64,000 bases of DNA from NCBI RefSeq assembly GCF_007954585.1, contig NZ_CP042382.1, positions 1,426,001 through 1,490,000 of the forward strand, read 5' to 3'. Positions within the stretch are counted from its first letter, which is position 1. Each line of letters starts with the position of its first letter. A program made the translations under genes and the position numbers. The notes beneath the pieces were generated by a model, which was not told where the DNA came from, did not search any database, and saw only the letters and a list, made by a program, of their open reading frames with translations. The stretch is from Pistricoccus aurantiacus (lineage in GTDB: Bacteria; Pseudomonadota; Gammaproteobacteria; Pseudomonadales; Halomonadaceae). Positions 41,458 through 50,144 of the stretch are shown piece after piece.

Positions 41458-42009
41458 TCACTTCGTCGAAAGCCGCGCCTCTATGGCATCAAGCAACGCC
41501 TCCGGCGATGGGGCGGCGATCAGTTCCCGGCGTGTAGGAGCATCAAGAAAGCCCTGTTCGACGACCTGATCGAGAAAGCTCAGTAGCGGAGTGTAAAAGC
41601 CCTGGCTGTCAAGCACTCCTATCGGCTTGTCGTGCAGGCCAAGATACTGCCAGGTCCAGGTTTCAAAAAGCTCCTCCAAGGTGCCGATGCCGCCGGGCAG
41701 GGCAATAAACGCATCCGCATGCTTTTCCATGAGTGATTTTCGCTCGTGCATGTTGGCCACTCGTATCAGTTCATGCAGCCCGAGATGCGCCTGCTCCCGC
41801 TCGACGAGCTGATGAGGAATGATGCCGATAGCCCTGCCACCGGCCTGCATGACACTATCCGCCAAGGCGCCCATCAAGCCGACTCGCGCCCCTCCGTAGA
41901 CCAGCGTGTGGCCCCGTTGCGTCATGGCGAGGCCGAGCGCTTCCGCAGCCTGACGAAAGGCGGAAACCTTGCCCTCTCGTGAGCCCAGGTACACGCAGAT
42001 AGTTGCCAT
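41458..42009 (-). CDS. LOG-family nucleoside 5'-monophosphate phosphoribohydrolase
   Basis: A 183-residue LOG protein with the family motif PGGIGTLEELFE and the upstream MHERKSLM segment, which together bind and cleave nucleoside monophosphates to free base and ribose 5-phosphate. The N-terminus is ICVYLGSREG followed by LVYGGARVGLMGALAD. Bacterial LOGs act on AMP-like substrates and in some cases cytokinins. It lies 63 bases behind the DUF501 gene and 25 bases before the oxidoreductase gene, probably in one transcript. Confidence 0.92.
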   Translation of the reverse strand: MATICVYLGSREGKVSAFRQAAEALGLAMTQRGHTLVYGGARVGLMGALADSVMQAGGRAIGIIPHQLVEREQAHLGLHELIRVANMHERKSLMEKHADAFIALPGGIGTLEELFETWTWQYLGLHDKPIGVLDSQGFYTPLLSFLDQVVEQGFLDAPTRRELIAAPSPEALLDAIEARLSTK

Positions 42010-42072
42010 GTTTTCTCCTTGGTTGGATGATTTTTTGCTTGATGATGAGATACACCATAGAAGCGAAGGGGG

Positions 42073-42594
42073 TCAGGGCAAGTCGTCCATGACGCCGTAC
42101 TCCTCGTCCAGCCATTGGCCGATAACATTATGGCCGCATAAATGGTGGGCGTACTGGGTATGCAGACAGCGCACCTGATCCCAGTTGGCGATACCGCCGA
42201 TGCCTCGTTCGCGCAAGATATTCGTGTAGCCAAGGCGTTCGACCTCACTACGCTGCAAAGGCGTCATGTATTGCCAGCGCTTGGCAACGTAGTCTTCGTG
42301 ACTCGCATGATAGGCGGCCAGAAACGCCGGCTCCTGCTGGAGACGCGCCTCCAGCCCCTTGATGATGCCTTGGGCCTCGAGTCGAGAAAGCACCACCTTG
42401 AGCCGCTCGGAACACAGCCAGAACAGCGTGGGGAAGGGTTTGCCGTCGACGATGGGATTCATGCGCAACACCAGCGGCGTGCCTTCGCCATCCGTGGCGC
42501 CGAGCGCCTGGATGCCGCGAGGGGAGCGGCCGAGCTGATCGGCGATGATCGTGAGTTGGCGCTCGTCTGGCGGTATATCGGGGCAAATCACCAT
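42073..42594 (-). CDS. DUF501-family protein
   Basis: A 173-residue protein recognisable as the DUF501 family by IIADQLGRSPRGIQALGA and by LVLRMNPIVDGKPFPTLFWL followed by CSERLKVVLSRLEAQGII. Cys/His positions (CLHTQYAHHLCGHNVIG) may bind a metal. In actinobacteria such genes sit near ppx and eno; function is unknown. Its ATG follows the stop of the next upstream gene directly (TAA then ATG), so the two are tightly coupled. Confidence 0.88.
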   Translation of the reverse strand: MVICPDIPPDERQLTIIADQLGRSPRGIQALGATDGEGTPLVLRMNPIVDGKPFPTLFWLCSERLKVVLSRLEAQGIIKGLEARLQQEPAFLAAYHASHEDYVAKRWQYMTPLQRSEVERLGYTNILRERGIGGIANWDQVRCLHTQYAHHLCGHNVIGQWLDEEYGVMDDLP

Positions 42595-42888
42595 TTAGCC
42601 ATCTCGCAAGAACTTGTTGGAGCGTCCCACGGCACGAAAGAATGCCTGATTGAGCTGTATCGGAGTGGGAACATAGCACCACTGGCGCTGGCAATAGTCA
42701 TCGGCACGGACAATCAGCGCTTCGTAGAGGCGGTTGAAGGGCGAGTCGTAGTCGTAGGGATCCGCGCCGAACAAGCGGATGTGCGGGTAATCGGCGAAGC
42801 GGTCGATGAAGTAGCGTTCAAGATCCGCCTCGACGGCGCGATGCTGAGCCTTGTTCTCGGGATCCAGCCATAGATTGTAACGGATCAC
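42595..42888 (-). CDS. Small conserved-looking protein of unknown function
   Basis: I do not recognise this 97-residue protein. GTG at 42888 is preferred as start (VIRYNLWLDPENKAQH) because AAGGA lies about nine bases upstream; an extended frame to a TTG at 42951 has no ribosome binding site. The sequence is rich in aromatic and acidic residues (RYFIDRFADYPHIRLFGADPYDYDSPFNRLYEAL) and has two cysteines (DDYCQRQWCYVP). No signal or membrane helix. It is directly coupled to the DUF501 gene, so the two proteins may act together, which is inference. Confidence 0.65.
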   Translation of the reverse strand: MIRYNLWLDPENKAQHRAVEADLERYFIDRFADYPHIRLFGADPYDYDSPFNRLYEALIVRADDYCQRQWCYVPTPIQLNQAFFRAVGRSNKFLRDG

Positions 42889-42970
42889 GTGCGCTTTCCT
42901 TGTGTCGGTTTTTTTATCGAATAACACGTTTTCGACAGCGTCCCGAGGCAATTGTCTCAGCGCGATGAAT

Positions 42971-43441
42971 TCAACGACTCTGCAGCGCGGCGAAGCGCCC
43001 TTGGGTCAGCGCCAGAAGATCAGTGGGGGACAGAGCGACTTCCAGCCCGCGTCGTCCGCCGCTGACGTGAATTTCGCCCAGCGATTCCGCGCTGCTATCA
43101 AGAAAGGTGGCGAGCTTGTGCTTCTGACCCAAGGGGCTGATGCCGCCGAGCACGTAGCCGGTGGCGCGCTGGGCTTCCTGGGGATCCGCCAGCCTGGCCT
43201 TCTTGGCTCCGCCAGCCCGGGCCAAGGCCTTGAGATCGAGCCGGCAACTGACCGGGACAATGGCCACCACCAGCTGCCGATCGTCGAGTTTGCCCAGCAG
43301 CGTCTTGAACACCTCCGCCGTGGAAAGCCCTAACGCCTCCGCGGCTTCCTCGCCATAATCTCGGTTGCCCGGCGCATGATCATACTCCTCGAGTCGATAG
43401 CTGACCGCCGCGGCTTTCAGGGCATGAATCGCCGGCGTCAT
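42971..43441 (-). CDS. ybaK: Cys-tRNA(Pro)/Cys-tRNA(Cys) deacylase YbaK
   Basis: A 156-residue trans-editing enzyme that removes cysteine from mischarged tRNA-Pro. Motifs are HAPGNRDYGEEAAEALGL, VFKTLLGKLDDRQLVVAIVPV, the catalytic-lysine-containing RLDLKALA, and GYVLGGISPLGQKHKLATFLD. ATG 43441 overlaps the stop of the upstream thioesterase gene (ATGA), which fixes the start; the longer open frame to 43702 is a shadow. Length is normal for the family. Confidence 0.93.
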   Translation of the reverse strand: MTPAIHALKAAAVSYRLEEYDHAPGNRDYGEEAAEALGLSTAEVFKTLLGKLDDRQLVVAIVPVSCRLDLKALARAGGAKKARLADPQEAQRATGYVLGGISPLGQKHKLATFLDSSAESLGEIHVSGGRRGLEVALSPTDLLALTQGRFAALQSR

Positions 43442-43842
43442 GCTTCGGCTTTTTCCTGAAGGTGGGCGTTCAAGGCTTCCCGCAGTTCGCCTTCGATGCG
43501 CAGGGTGCGTCTTTCCCGATGATCGTAATGCACCAATACGGTATTGCCTCTGGCCACCAGCCGACTTTCTTGCCGGGCTTCCTGAGTCACGGTAAAGGAG
43601 CTGTTGCCCAGGTGAGTCAGGTAGGTGCGAATTTCCACCGGCTTGCCATAGAATAGCTCTGCCATGAACTCGACGTCGTAACGGGCCAGGATCAGCTGCC
43701 ACTTGGCGGGATCGAGATCCGGAGTGAACAGTCGAAACAGGTCGTTGCGGGCCAGTTCGAACCAGGTCGGCAGCCGGGTGTTGTTGACATGGCCCAAGGC
43801 ATCCGTGTCATAGAAACCGATTTCCATAGTCTTCGTGAACAT
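43438..43842 (-). CDS. Hotdog-fold acyl-CoA thioesterase (4HBT family)
   Basis: A 134-residue single hotdog domain. The start motif FYDTDALGHVNNTRLPTWFELAR contains the catalytic Asp of the 4HBT/YbgC group. ATG 43842 (MFTKTMEIGF) is chosen since AAGGAGG lies seven bases upstream; the longer frame to 43899 is unlikely. It hydrolyses acyl-CoA thioesters; chain length is unknown. It overlaps ybaK by four bases. Confidence 0.9.
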   Translation of the reverse strand: MFTKTMEIGFYDTDALGHVNNTRLPTWFELARNDLFRLFTPDLDPAKWQLILARYDVEFMAELFYGKPVEIRTYLTHLGNSSFTVTQEARQESRLVARGNTVLVHYDHRERRTLRIEGELREALNAHLQEKAEA

Positions 43843-43911
43843 CGTGAACCTCCTTATCATTAATCCTGTCAGCATTACCTCTGGCCAATCGTTGGTCAAG
43901 ACTCGCCAAGG

Positions 43912-44337
43912 CTAAAGCAGTCGCTGACGCCGTCTGTCCGCCCAAGCCTCCTTCAAGGCTTGCGTCAGGCTGTCGACGAGATGGGCGGGAAGCGCCGCGC
44001 GAGCCTGGTCGAAAGAATCGAAGCGCTGGTTACGTAGCCAGCAATACGCCCAGGCACAGGCCTCGAGATCATCCCGTGGCAGGGGGCGCCGGGGCATCTG
44101 TATCAGCAGAAACAGCGCCGTGCGTGCCGCCCACAAAGGAGGCTGCTTGTCGTGGCTCCAGTGTTTCAACTCGTCGCCATGCGGGGTTTTCTTGACGTCG
44201 CCGAGATTGGCCAGCCGCGCGGTATCCGCCAGGATCATCGCAAGGCGATCCGGCGAGGCCTGACCGATGGAAAGCCAGTGCTCGATCAGTCGCGACGCGC
44301 CACGCATCGCCTTGGCATAGAAAAAACTTTCAGGCAT
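43912..44337 (-). CDS. Small protein of unknown function upstream of the thioesterase
   Basis: A 141-residue protein starting at ATG 44337 (MPESFFYAKAMRGASRLIEHW). I recognise no family. It is predicted to be mostly helical and soluble, with tryptophan-rich segments (LKHWSHDKQPPLWAARTALF; CAWAYCWLRNQRFDSF). No good Shine-Dalgarno is seen before this or the alternative ATG at 44367. It lies divergent from patB and heads the minus-strand run to the oxidoreductase gene. Confidence 0.6.
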   Translation of the reverse strand: MPESFFYAKAMRGASRLIEHWLSIGQASPDRLAMILADTARLANLGDVKKTPHGDELKHWSHDKQPPLWAARTALFLLIQMPRRPLPRDDLEACAWAYCWLRNQRFDSFDQARAALPAHLVDSLTQALKEAWADRRRQRLL

Positions 44338-44378
44338 GTTCAAGGAGCCACCACTCGAATTGACCATAAGGAAGTGCC

Positions 44379-45563
44379 ATGCAGCATGATTTTGCCACGC
44401 CCATCGAGCGTCGACATCCCCGGGCGCAGGGCCAGACGCCGGAATGGCCTTCCATGAAGTGGGGCCGCTATACACCTGACGTGCTGCCCCTTTGGGTCGC
44501 GGACATGGATTTTGTCTCCCCCCCCGCGGTAATGAAAGTTCTTCATGATCGCACTGAACACGGTGTCTTTGGCTACGGCGGCGTCCCGAATTCGCTACGC
44601 GACACGCTGTGCGCCTGGAGTCTCAAGCATTATGCCTGGAATATCGAGCCGGACTGGCAGCTATGGCTGCCCGGGGTGGTGCCGGCGCTGCATATCGCCA
44701 GCCTGGCGCTGACGGAGCCAGGCGAGGGCGTACTGACGGTGACGCCGATCTATCCGCCGTTTCTCAAGGTTGCCGACAACACCGGCCGCCTCAAGCAAAC
44801 CGCTTCCCTGGCGGCGCCAATTACCTCCGGCGCACCCTGGCGGCTCGATCTGGAAGCGCTGGGAGAGGCTATCACGCCGGCCACCCGCCTGTTGCTATGG
44901 TGTCATCCGCATAATCCTACCGGGCGCATCTGGGACGAACAGGAACTCGCAGGGCTGGCGGAACTGGTCTGCCGTCACGATCTGCTGCTGGTATCCGATG
45001 AACTGCACTGCGATCTGTTATTGGAAGAAGACGCGCGACACCGACCGCTTGCAGCCATGTTCCCGGCGCTGGCCTCGCGTCTGGTGACTCTCTGGGCACC
45101 TTCCAAGACCTTCAATCTGGCGGGTCTGACCACCGCCTGCGCAGTGATTTCCGATGACAAGCTGCGCGCGCGATTTGCCGCCAAATGTCGTGGACTGATG
45201 CCGGAAACCAATGTGCTGGGGCTGGTAGCAGCGGAAGCCGCCTATGGGCAAGGCGAATCCTGGCGCCAGGAACTGTTGGAAACGCTGCGGAAGAATCGAG
45301 CGCGGCTGGTCGAGGCGGTCTCGTGCTGGCCTGGGGTCGAAATGCACCCGCCTGAGTCGACCTATCTCGCCTGGCTCGACCTGCGTCGGGCGGGGCTGGG
45401 AAAGAATCCGCAAAAGATTTTGCTGGAAGAAGCTCGGGTCGCGCTTTCCGACGGCGCAGATTTTGGCTGGCCCGGCTTTGTGCGATTGAACTTCGGCACG
45501 ACGCCGGACCAGTTGAACGAGGCCCTGGACCGCCTGGATGTTCTACTCAATACAGCAGGGTGA
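44379..45563 (+). CDS. patB: PatB/MalY-type pyridoxal-phosphate C-S lyase
   Basis: A 394-residue fold-type I PLP enzyme that cleaves cystathionine or other cysteine S-conjugates. Motifs are WVADMDFVSPPAVMKVL, FGYGGVPNSLRDTL, CHPHNPTGRIWDEQEL and SDELHCDLLL. The PLP lysine is Lys243 in APSKTFNLAGLTTA. It resembles Bacillus PatB and E. coli MalY. It may supply homocysteine or release thiols; substrate uncertain. Its 3' end overlaps the convergent cnoX-like gene by 17 bases. Confidence 0.92.
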   Translation: MQHDFATPIERRHPRAQGQTPEWPSMKWGRYTPDVLPLWVADMDFVSPPAVMKVLHDRTEHGVFGYGGVPNSLRDTLCAWSLKHYAWNIEPDWQLWLPGVVPALHIASLALTEPGEGVLTVTPIYPPFLKVADNTGRLKQTASLAAPITSGAPWRLDLEALGEAITPATRLLLWCHPHNPTGRIWDEQELAGLAELVCRHDLLLVSDELHCDLLLEEDARHRPLAAMFPALASRLVTLWAPSKTFNLAGLTTACAVISDDKLRARFAAKCRGLMPETNVLGLVAAEAAYGQGESWRQELLETLRKNRARLVEAVSCWPGVEMHPPESTYLAWLDLRRAGLGKNPQKILLEEARVALSDGADFGWPGFVRLNFGTTPDQLNEALDRLDVLLNTAG

Positions 45564-46470
45564 ACATGCGACGGCGATAGGTAACGGTCAGCGGATGATC
45601 CGCGCCCAGAGCATCGAAGACCCGTAGCAGGGTCTTGCGGGACAGGTCGTCGCCGTAGCTTCGATCCGTTTTCAGCAGGTCCAGCAAGGCCTCGAGACCC
45701 GCTTCGTAGTCACCGTCGGCAACCTTTCGCAGGGCAAGCTTGTAGCGTGCCTCGCTATCATCGCGTCCTGCCAGCGCCGCGAGTTCCTCCGCATCCGGCG
45801 CTTCCTCGCCGAACGCCAGGCGAGCGCGCACCCCACGGGCTTTGGGAGCGTCGCGATGTTCCGGGGGCAAGCCATCAAGAATCGCACTGGCGCGGTCCGG
45901 GTTGCCTTCCGCCAGCAGGGCGCCAGCCAGATCGATCCGGTAGTCGTAATGCTCAGGATTTGCCTGGGACAGCTGCTCGTAGATCGTACGCGCGGTGGCA
46001 GGGTCACCCGCGTCCAACGCGGCCCGGGCCTGTTCCTCCGGGCTTGGCGGCGCGTCTTCAGGCGCTTGGATGTATTTTCCAAGCCACTGGCGAATCTGAC
46101 CTTCCGGCAGCGCCCCCTGAAACTCGTCATAAAGCTGACCCTGCATGATCAGCTTGACATCCGGCACGGAACGGATGCCGAGCTGAGCGGCGATCTGCTG
46201 ATTCTCCTCGATATTGAGCTTGGCCAGCACGAAGGCGCCCTGATATTCCCTGGCCAGTTTCTCGAGCACCGGCATCAGATTCTTGCAAGGCTCGCACCAG
46301 GGCGCCCAGCAATCGAGCACCACCGGCGTCTGCATCGAACCTTCCAGTATCTGCTGGAAGTTGTTCATGTCCATGTCGACGATATAAGTCGCCGGATCCG
46401 GTGCGGTTGAAGAAGTCGTGCTGCCGCGCTGCGTGTTGAGCGGATCGCCGCTGGGGTCGATGATTGCCAT
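45547..46470 (-). CDS. cnoX: CnoX (YbbN)-type thioredoxin-TPR protein with intact CxxC
   Basis: A 307-residue protein with an N-terminal thioredoxin fold (residues about 30-140) and a C-terminal TPR region (RAALDAGDPATARTIYEQLS; AGALLAEGNPDRASAILDGL). It matches CnoX/YbbN, a chaperone-redox protein that hands clients to GroEL and protects cysteines under oxidative or bleach stress. The active-site motif is WCEPC (Cys59, Cys62). E. coli CnoX has SxxC and no oxidoreductase activity, so this form should be redox-active. Convergent with patB. Confidence 0.9.
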   Translation of the reverse strand: MAIIDPSGDPLNTQRGSTTSSTAPDPATYIVDMDMNNFQQILEGSMQTPVVLDCWAPWCEPCKNLMPVLEKLAREYQGAFVLAKLNIEENQQIAAQLGIRSVPDVKLIMQGQLYDEFQGALPEGQIRQWLGKYIQAPEDAPPSPEEQARAALDAGDPATARTIYEQLSQANPEHYDYRIDLAGALLAEGNPDRASAILDGLPPEHRDAPKARGVRARLAFGEEAPDAEELAALAGRDDSEARYKLALRKVADGDYEAGLEALLDLLKTDRSYGDDLSRKTLLRVFDALGADHPLTVTYRRRMFTLLY

Positions 46471-46572
46471 GAAGCTACCTTGAAATTTGGGGATTTTGAT
46501 TCAAGATGCGGCTGATGCCCGGCATATTCAAGGTGGGCCGAACGGAAACCCCAGGAAACGTCGAAAGGCCTA

Positions 46573-48468
46573 ATGAAAAGACATATCACATCAGTCGTTA
46601 CACTAGCTATGGCAGCGTTTTGCATGCACGCAGTAGCTGGAGCGGATACACAAGCGGCTTCTACCGCTGAAGTGGAAAAATCTGGAGAGAAACATACGAT
46701 GGCGTATGCTCCGGTCAATCAGACAATCGACAGAGAAATTCTGCCCAAGCTGGATTTCTTTTTCGAGAAGCTGCTGGCGGAAAAGGAGGCTATTGCCCTT
46801 GATGGCGTTCAGGCATTCCACGGGGAAGATAAATTCCTTCCTGGAAAGATCGCCATAGGACTGAGTTATCTGCTGCTGAATACGCCTGAAGACAGTCCAG
46901 AATTCGATCGCTATCTCGAAGGCTATCGCCAAATAGCCGACATGACGATCGATGATCGCAACGAAACCTGGGGCATCTATTATTATGTGTCCGCCCTCAA
47001 TCGCCTGCGGGAAGCGGGGCTGCTCGAGCGTGCGGTCACCCCCGACACCCTCGAGAAGCTCAAGAAAAAGACCGACTGGCGCCAGTTTGTCGACCAGGAG
47101 GATTATTCGCTGCTCGACTTGCCGACAAACTATTACGGCGTGGCCTTTTCCATTGCCAGGCTGCGCCATCTGCTGGGCTGGGAGGATAAATCCGGCAGTG
47201 AGAAACTGCTGAGCAAGATGATGGATCACTACAGGCAATATTCCGGCGAATACGGCTTCTCCGATGAAACCGAGGGCGAAGGACGTTTCGATCGTTACAG
47301 CGTTCTTTTGATAGGTGAGATATGCCAGCGTTTTATCGAGACGGGTATGGAAGTGACTCCGCAGATGAAGGAATGGCTACGCAACGCCGTCGATGTGGTA
47401 CTGGTAAGGCTGAATCAGGATGGCTACGGCTTCAGCTACGGACGCAGTATCGGCGCCTATGGCGATACCGCCTTTCTCGAAGTGCTGTCCGCGGCGGCTT
47501 ATCTTGACGTGTTGACGCCGGAGGAAAAGGACATGGCCTACGCCTTTGCGGCTAGAGCCACCCAGCGCTACGTGGATTTCTGGTACGACGAAGGCATGAA
47601 ATCCGTCAACCTGTGGGACAAGGGGCGCAAGACCGACGACTATCGCGGCAAGCATCGTATCCTCGGCGAGAACTTCAGCTTGTCTCATCAATTGATTTAT
47701 ACCGCCAATCTATGGAACGACATCGGCTATGAAGACGAGGTGCCATCGGAGAGCTTCGACGCCTGGCTCGAGACGCTGCCGAAAAGCACGCTCACCTGGT
47801 TTTCTAGGGGTGAGTACGATCGGGCGCTGGTGACTTACCGAGACGGGAATCACATTATCAGCCTGCCGCTGATCAACGGCGGTAAATCCCAGCACATGAA
47901 CAACCCCTATTTTCCCATTCCTTTCGCCAACGGCATGCTCGAAGGCACCCCGGACGAAGACTATCCCCAGCTGCTGCCCCGTTTCACCCTGGCGGATGGC
48001 GACGAGCTGATAGCCGCGGCCTTTATCCGCGATATCGAGACGACAAGAGATGGCGACAGCTTCACGGTGACCTACCATCAGGAAGAACTCGACCGGCTCG
48101 GCAAGAGTCGCCCGATCGAGGATGACCGTCTGAGCGTCGAGACAAAATACGTGCTGTCCCGGGGCAAGATCACTCGCACCGACACCTATCGTCCTGGCGA
48201 AGCGCTCGAGGTGGATAACGTAGAACTGGAGTTCGCCAGCTTCTCGGAAGATGCCACGCTGGAAGGCAACGCCGTGACCTTCGATAATGGCGAGGTGACG
48301 GAATTCACCGTCAGCGGTCTCGATTCCTGTGAAATCCACAAGGTCGACGGCAAGCTGCCGTACCAATCTCCCGTCGGCCCCTTCGCTACCCTGATAACCT
48401 GCGAAACCGGCGACATGACCCTGGACAAGCCGTTGGAACTCAGCTGGTCGATTCAATACAGGCCTTGA
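46573..48468 (+). CDS. Secreted 631-aa protein, possible (alpha/alpha)-toroid carbohydrate-active enzyme
   Basis: I do not recognise a named family. A Sec signal peptide (VVTLAMAAFCMHAVAGA) is followed by helix-rich sequence from about 50 to 400 (LPTNYYGVAFSIARLRHLLG; NQDGYGFSYGRSIGAYGDTA; FLEVLSAAAYLDVL) and a beta-rich C-terminus (SFTVTYHQEEL; ALEVDNVELEFASFSED). This all-alpha then all-beta layout is that of polysaccharide lyases and heparinase-like enzymes, with Tyr, His and Arg residues in plausible catalytic places (GENFSLSHQLIYTANLW). The assignment is structural inference only. Start ATG 46573. It lies beside the accessory region, has no operon partner, and its codon use is near that of the host. 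Confidence 0.75.
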   Translation: MKRHITSVVTLAMAAFCMHAVAGADTQAASTAEVEKSGEKHTMAYAPVNQTIDREILPKLDFFFEKLLAEKEAIALDGVQAFHGEDKFLPGKIAIGLSYLLLNTPEDSPEFDRYLEGYRQIADMTIDDRNETWGIYYYVSALNRLREAGLLERAVTPDTLEKLKKKTDWRQFVDQEDYSLLDLPTNYYGVAFSIARLRHLLGWEDKSGSEKLLSKMMDHYRQYSGEYGFSDETEGEGRFDRYSVLLIGEICQRFIETGMEVTPQMKEWLRNAVDVVLVRLNQDGYGFSYGRSIGAYGDTAFLEVLSAAAYLDVLTPEEKDMAYAFAARATQRYVDFWYDEGMKSVNLWDKGRKTDDYRGKHRILGENFSLSHQLIYTANLWNDIGYEDEVPSESFDAWLETLPKSTLTWFSRGEYDRALVTYRDGNHIISLPLINGGKSQHMNNPYFPIPFANGMLEGTPDEDYPQLLPRFTLADGDELIAAAFIRDIETTRDGDSFTVTYHQEELDRLGKSRPIEDDRLSVETKYVLSRGKITRTDTYRPGEALEVDNVELEFASFSEDATLEGNAVTFDNGEVTEFTVSGLDSCEIHKVDGKLPYQSPVGPFATLITCETGDMTLDKPLELSWSIQYRP

Positions 48469-48557
48469 GCTTCATCCTAACGCAAAACATTTTTAACCAG
48501 GTCAACGACGAGACTTTCCTGATCGGCCCGATGTGATGGGCGACGTATTATCTAGCA

Positions 48558-48743
48558 GTGCTGCCAATAACACACTATCCTCAAAGCCGCATTCATCCAC
48601 CGCTCAAGGAAAGCTTCTATCAGGCTGCCTTGTTCGCCTCGTTAATCATCCTTGGCGGGCTGCGCTCAGGGCTCTTCACGCCCACGGAGATGGCAGTGGG
48701 CTACAGCCTGCTGCTGGACGCCATCTCCATCTATCATCGCTGA
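48558..48743 (+). pseudogene. Fragment of a TRAP transporter large permease (DctM)
   Basis: About 45 residues, KESFYQAALFASLIILGGLR followed by SGLFTPTEMAVGYSLLLDAI, correspond to a single segment of a DctM/SiaM-type TRAP permease, where GGI..GIFTPTEAA is the hallmark. The rest of the protein (about 430 residues) is absent, so it is a remnant. It sits 73 bases upstream of the left IS inverted repeat. The frame ends in SIYHR* without the usual continuation. Confidence 0.75.
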
Positions 48744-48815
48744 AGTGCCATCGCGCCGCTGTACTGCTAGATAATCCGTGCCGTTGCCTGGCCCGTCATT
48801 CGGCGGGTTAATGAG

Positions 48816-48829
48816 ATGGTCACCCCCGC
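48816..48829 (+). repeat. Left inverted repeat of the IS element
   Basis: ATGGTCACCCCCGC, exact reverse complement of the 14 bases at 50145-50158. It lies 52 bases before the transposase ATG. Confidence 0.88.
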
Positions 48830-48880
48830 ACCCTGCGAGCACTACGCTTCGTAGGGTGTTCTGTTCAGGAGGCCATCGTC

Positions 48881-49906
48881 ATGACAACTGCCACTCTCGT
48901 GGGTATCGATCTCGGTAAGCACTCATTTCACTTGCACGGCCAGGATGCTGCGGGTCGGGAAGTGTTCCGCAAGAAGGCGACGCGCCAACAGATGATGCGA
49001 TGGCTGGGTAACCTGCCGGCCTGCACCGTCGTGATGGAAGCCTGTGCCGGCGCCCATTATCTGGCACGGCAGCTGGTCGCCATGGGACATGAGGCTCGGC
49101 TGATCTCTCCGCAGTTCGTGCGCCCCTTCGTCAAGGGCAACAAGAACGACTTCATCGATGCCGAAGCGATCTGCGAGGCGGCCTGTCGCCCCTCCATGCG
49201 GTTCGTCACGCCGAAAACCGAGACCCAGCAAACCCTGTCGGTTCTGCATCGTATGCGGGATTCCCTGGTGCGGGACCGGACAAAAACCGCCAATCAGGCA
49301 CATGGTTTCCTGCTGGAGTTTGGCATCAGCCTGCCCAAGGGGGTCGCGCTCATGCGTCGCCTGCCGGATACCTTGGCGGACCGTGAGCTGTCTCATCGGT
49401 TGCTGGTGCTGCTGATGCGGCTGCATGCCCACTTCTGCTACCTGGACGACCGGATCAAGGAGCTGGATCGGGAGATCACCGACCAGCTTGCCGCAGACGA
49501 GTTGGGTAGCCGTTTGCTGACCATCCCGTGTGTGGGGCCCATGACGGCCAGTGTCCTGACCGCTGAAATGGGGGACGGCAAACAGTACCGATGCAGTCGC
49601 GACTTCGCGGCTTCCGTCGGCCTGGTGCCACGGCAATACAGCACGGGAGGAAGATCCCACCTCCTGGGGATCAGCAAACGCGGCGACAAGCATCTACGAC
49701 GACTGCTGGTCCAGTGCGCCAGGGTTTACCTGCAGCGGCTGGACCACCAGCAGGGCCCGCTTGCCGAGTGGGTGCGTGCCTTGCGCTTGCGCCGCCACTC
49801 GAATGTGGTGGTCTGTGCGCTGGCCAACAAGTTTGCTCGAATTGCCTGGGCCATCGCGACCCGGCATTCGGCGTTCAATGCAGGACCGCGTGTGATGACG
49901 GCTTGA
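48881..49906 (+). CDS. IS110-family transposase (DEDD type)
   Basis: A 341-residue recombinase with an N-terminal RuvC-like DEDD domain: VGIDLGKHSFHL (Asp10), VVMEACAGAHY and KNDFIDAEAICEA. The C-terminal Tnp_20 domain reads IPCVGPMTASVL and GLVPRQYSTGGRSHLLGISK then RGDKHLRRLLVQCAR, where the Ser of QYSTGG is the expected catalytic serine. All motifs are intact. GGAGG lies upstream of the ATG. In this family the enzyme works with an element-encoded guide RNA to join donor and target DNA. Confidence 0.95.
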   Translation: MTTATLVGIDLGKHSFHLHGQDAAGREVFRKKATRQQMMRWLGNLPACTVVMEACAGAHYLARQLVAMGHEARLISPQFVRPFVKGNKNDFIDAEAICEAACRPSMRFVTPKTETQQTLSVLHRMRDSLVRDRTKTANQAHGFLLEFGISLPKGVALMRRLPDTLADRELSHRLLVLLMRLHAHFCYLDDRIKELDREITDQLAADELGSRLLTIPCVGPMTASVLTAEMGDGKQYRCSRDFAASVGLVPRQYSTGGRSHLLGISKRGDKHLRRLLVQCARVYLQRLDHQQGPLAEWVRALRLRRHSNVVVCALANKFARIAWAIATRHSAFNAGPRVMTA

Positions 49907-50144
49907 AGCGTCAGGTTCTGATTGTTTTATTCACCCTTTTCTGGTTTTGCGATAGCTGAAACATGATGATGTGAACGGCCAAGCGGCCTGGCGAAGAGCC
50001 TGTCACAAAAATCGGCTGATTGAAGCCGCCGGGTTTTTCAGGATCGCCAGGCGCGACTCTCATCGAGGCGCGGGGCCATGCCCCATCGAGACGCCGGATA
50101 GATTTAAGCAAGCCAACCACTCATCACATCTCAGCATTGCAAAA
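49907..50144 (+). ncRNA. Predicted guide (bridge/seek) RNA region at the 3' end of the IS element
   Basis: The 238 bases between the transposase stop and the right inverted repeat carry no gene. They contain several short hairpins, for example GGCC-AAGC-GGCC near 49978-49989, CGGCT/AGCCG near 50012-50028 and GGGGC-CAT-GCCCC near 50082-50094. IS1111-group elements encode their bridge RNA downstream of the transposase, so this is its expected place. Boundaries and the guide loops cannot be fixed from sequence alone. Confidence 0.55.
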
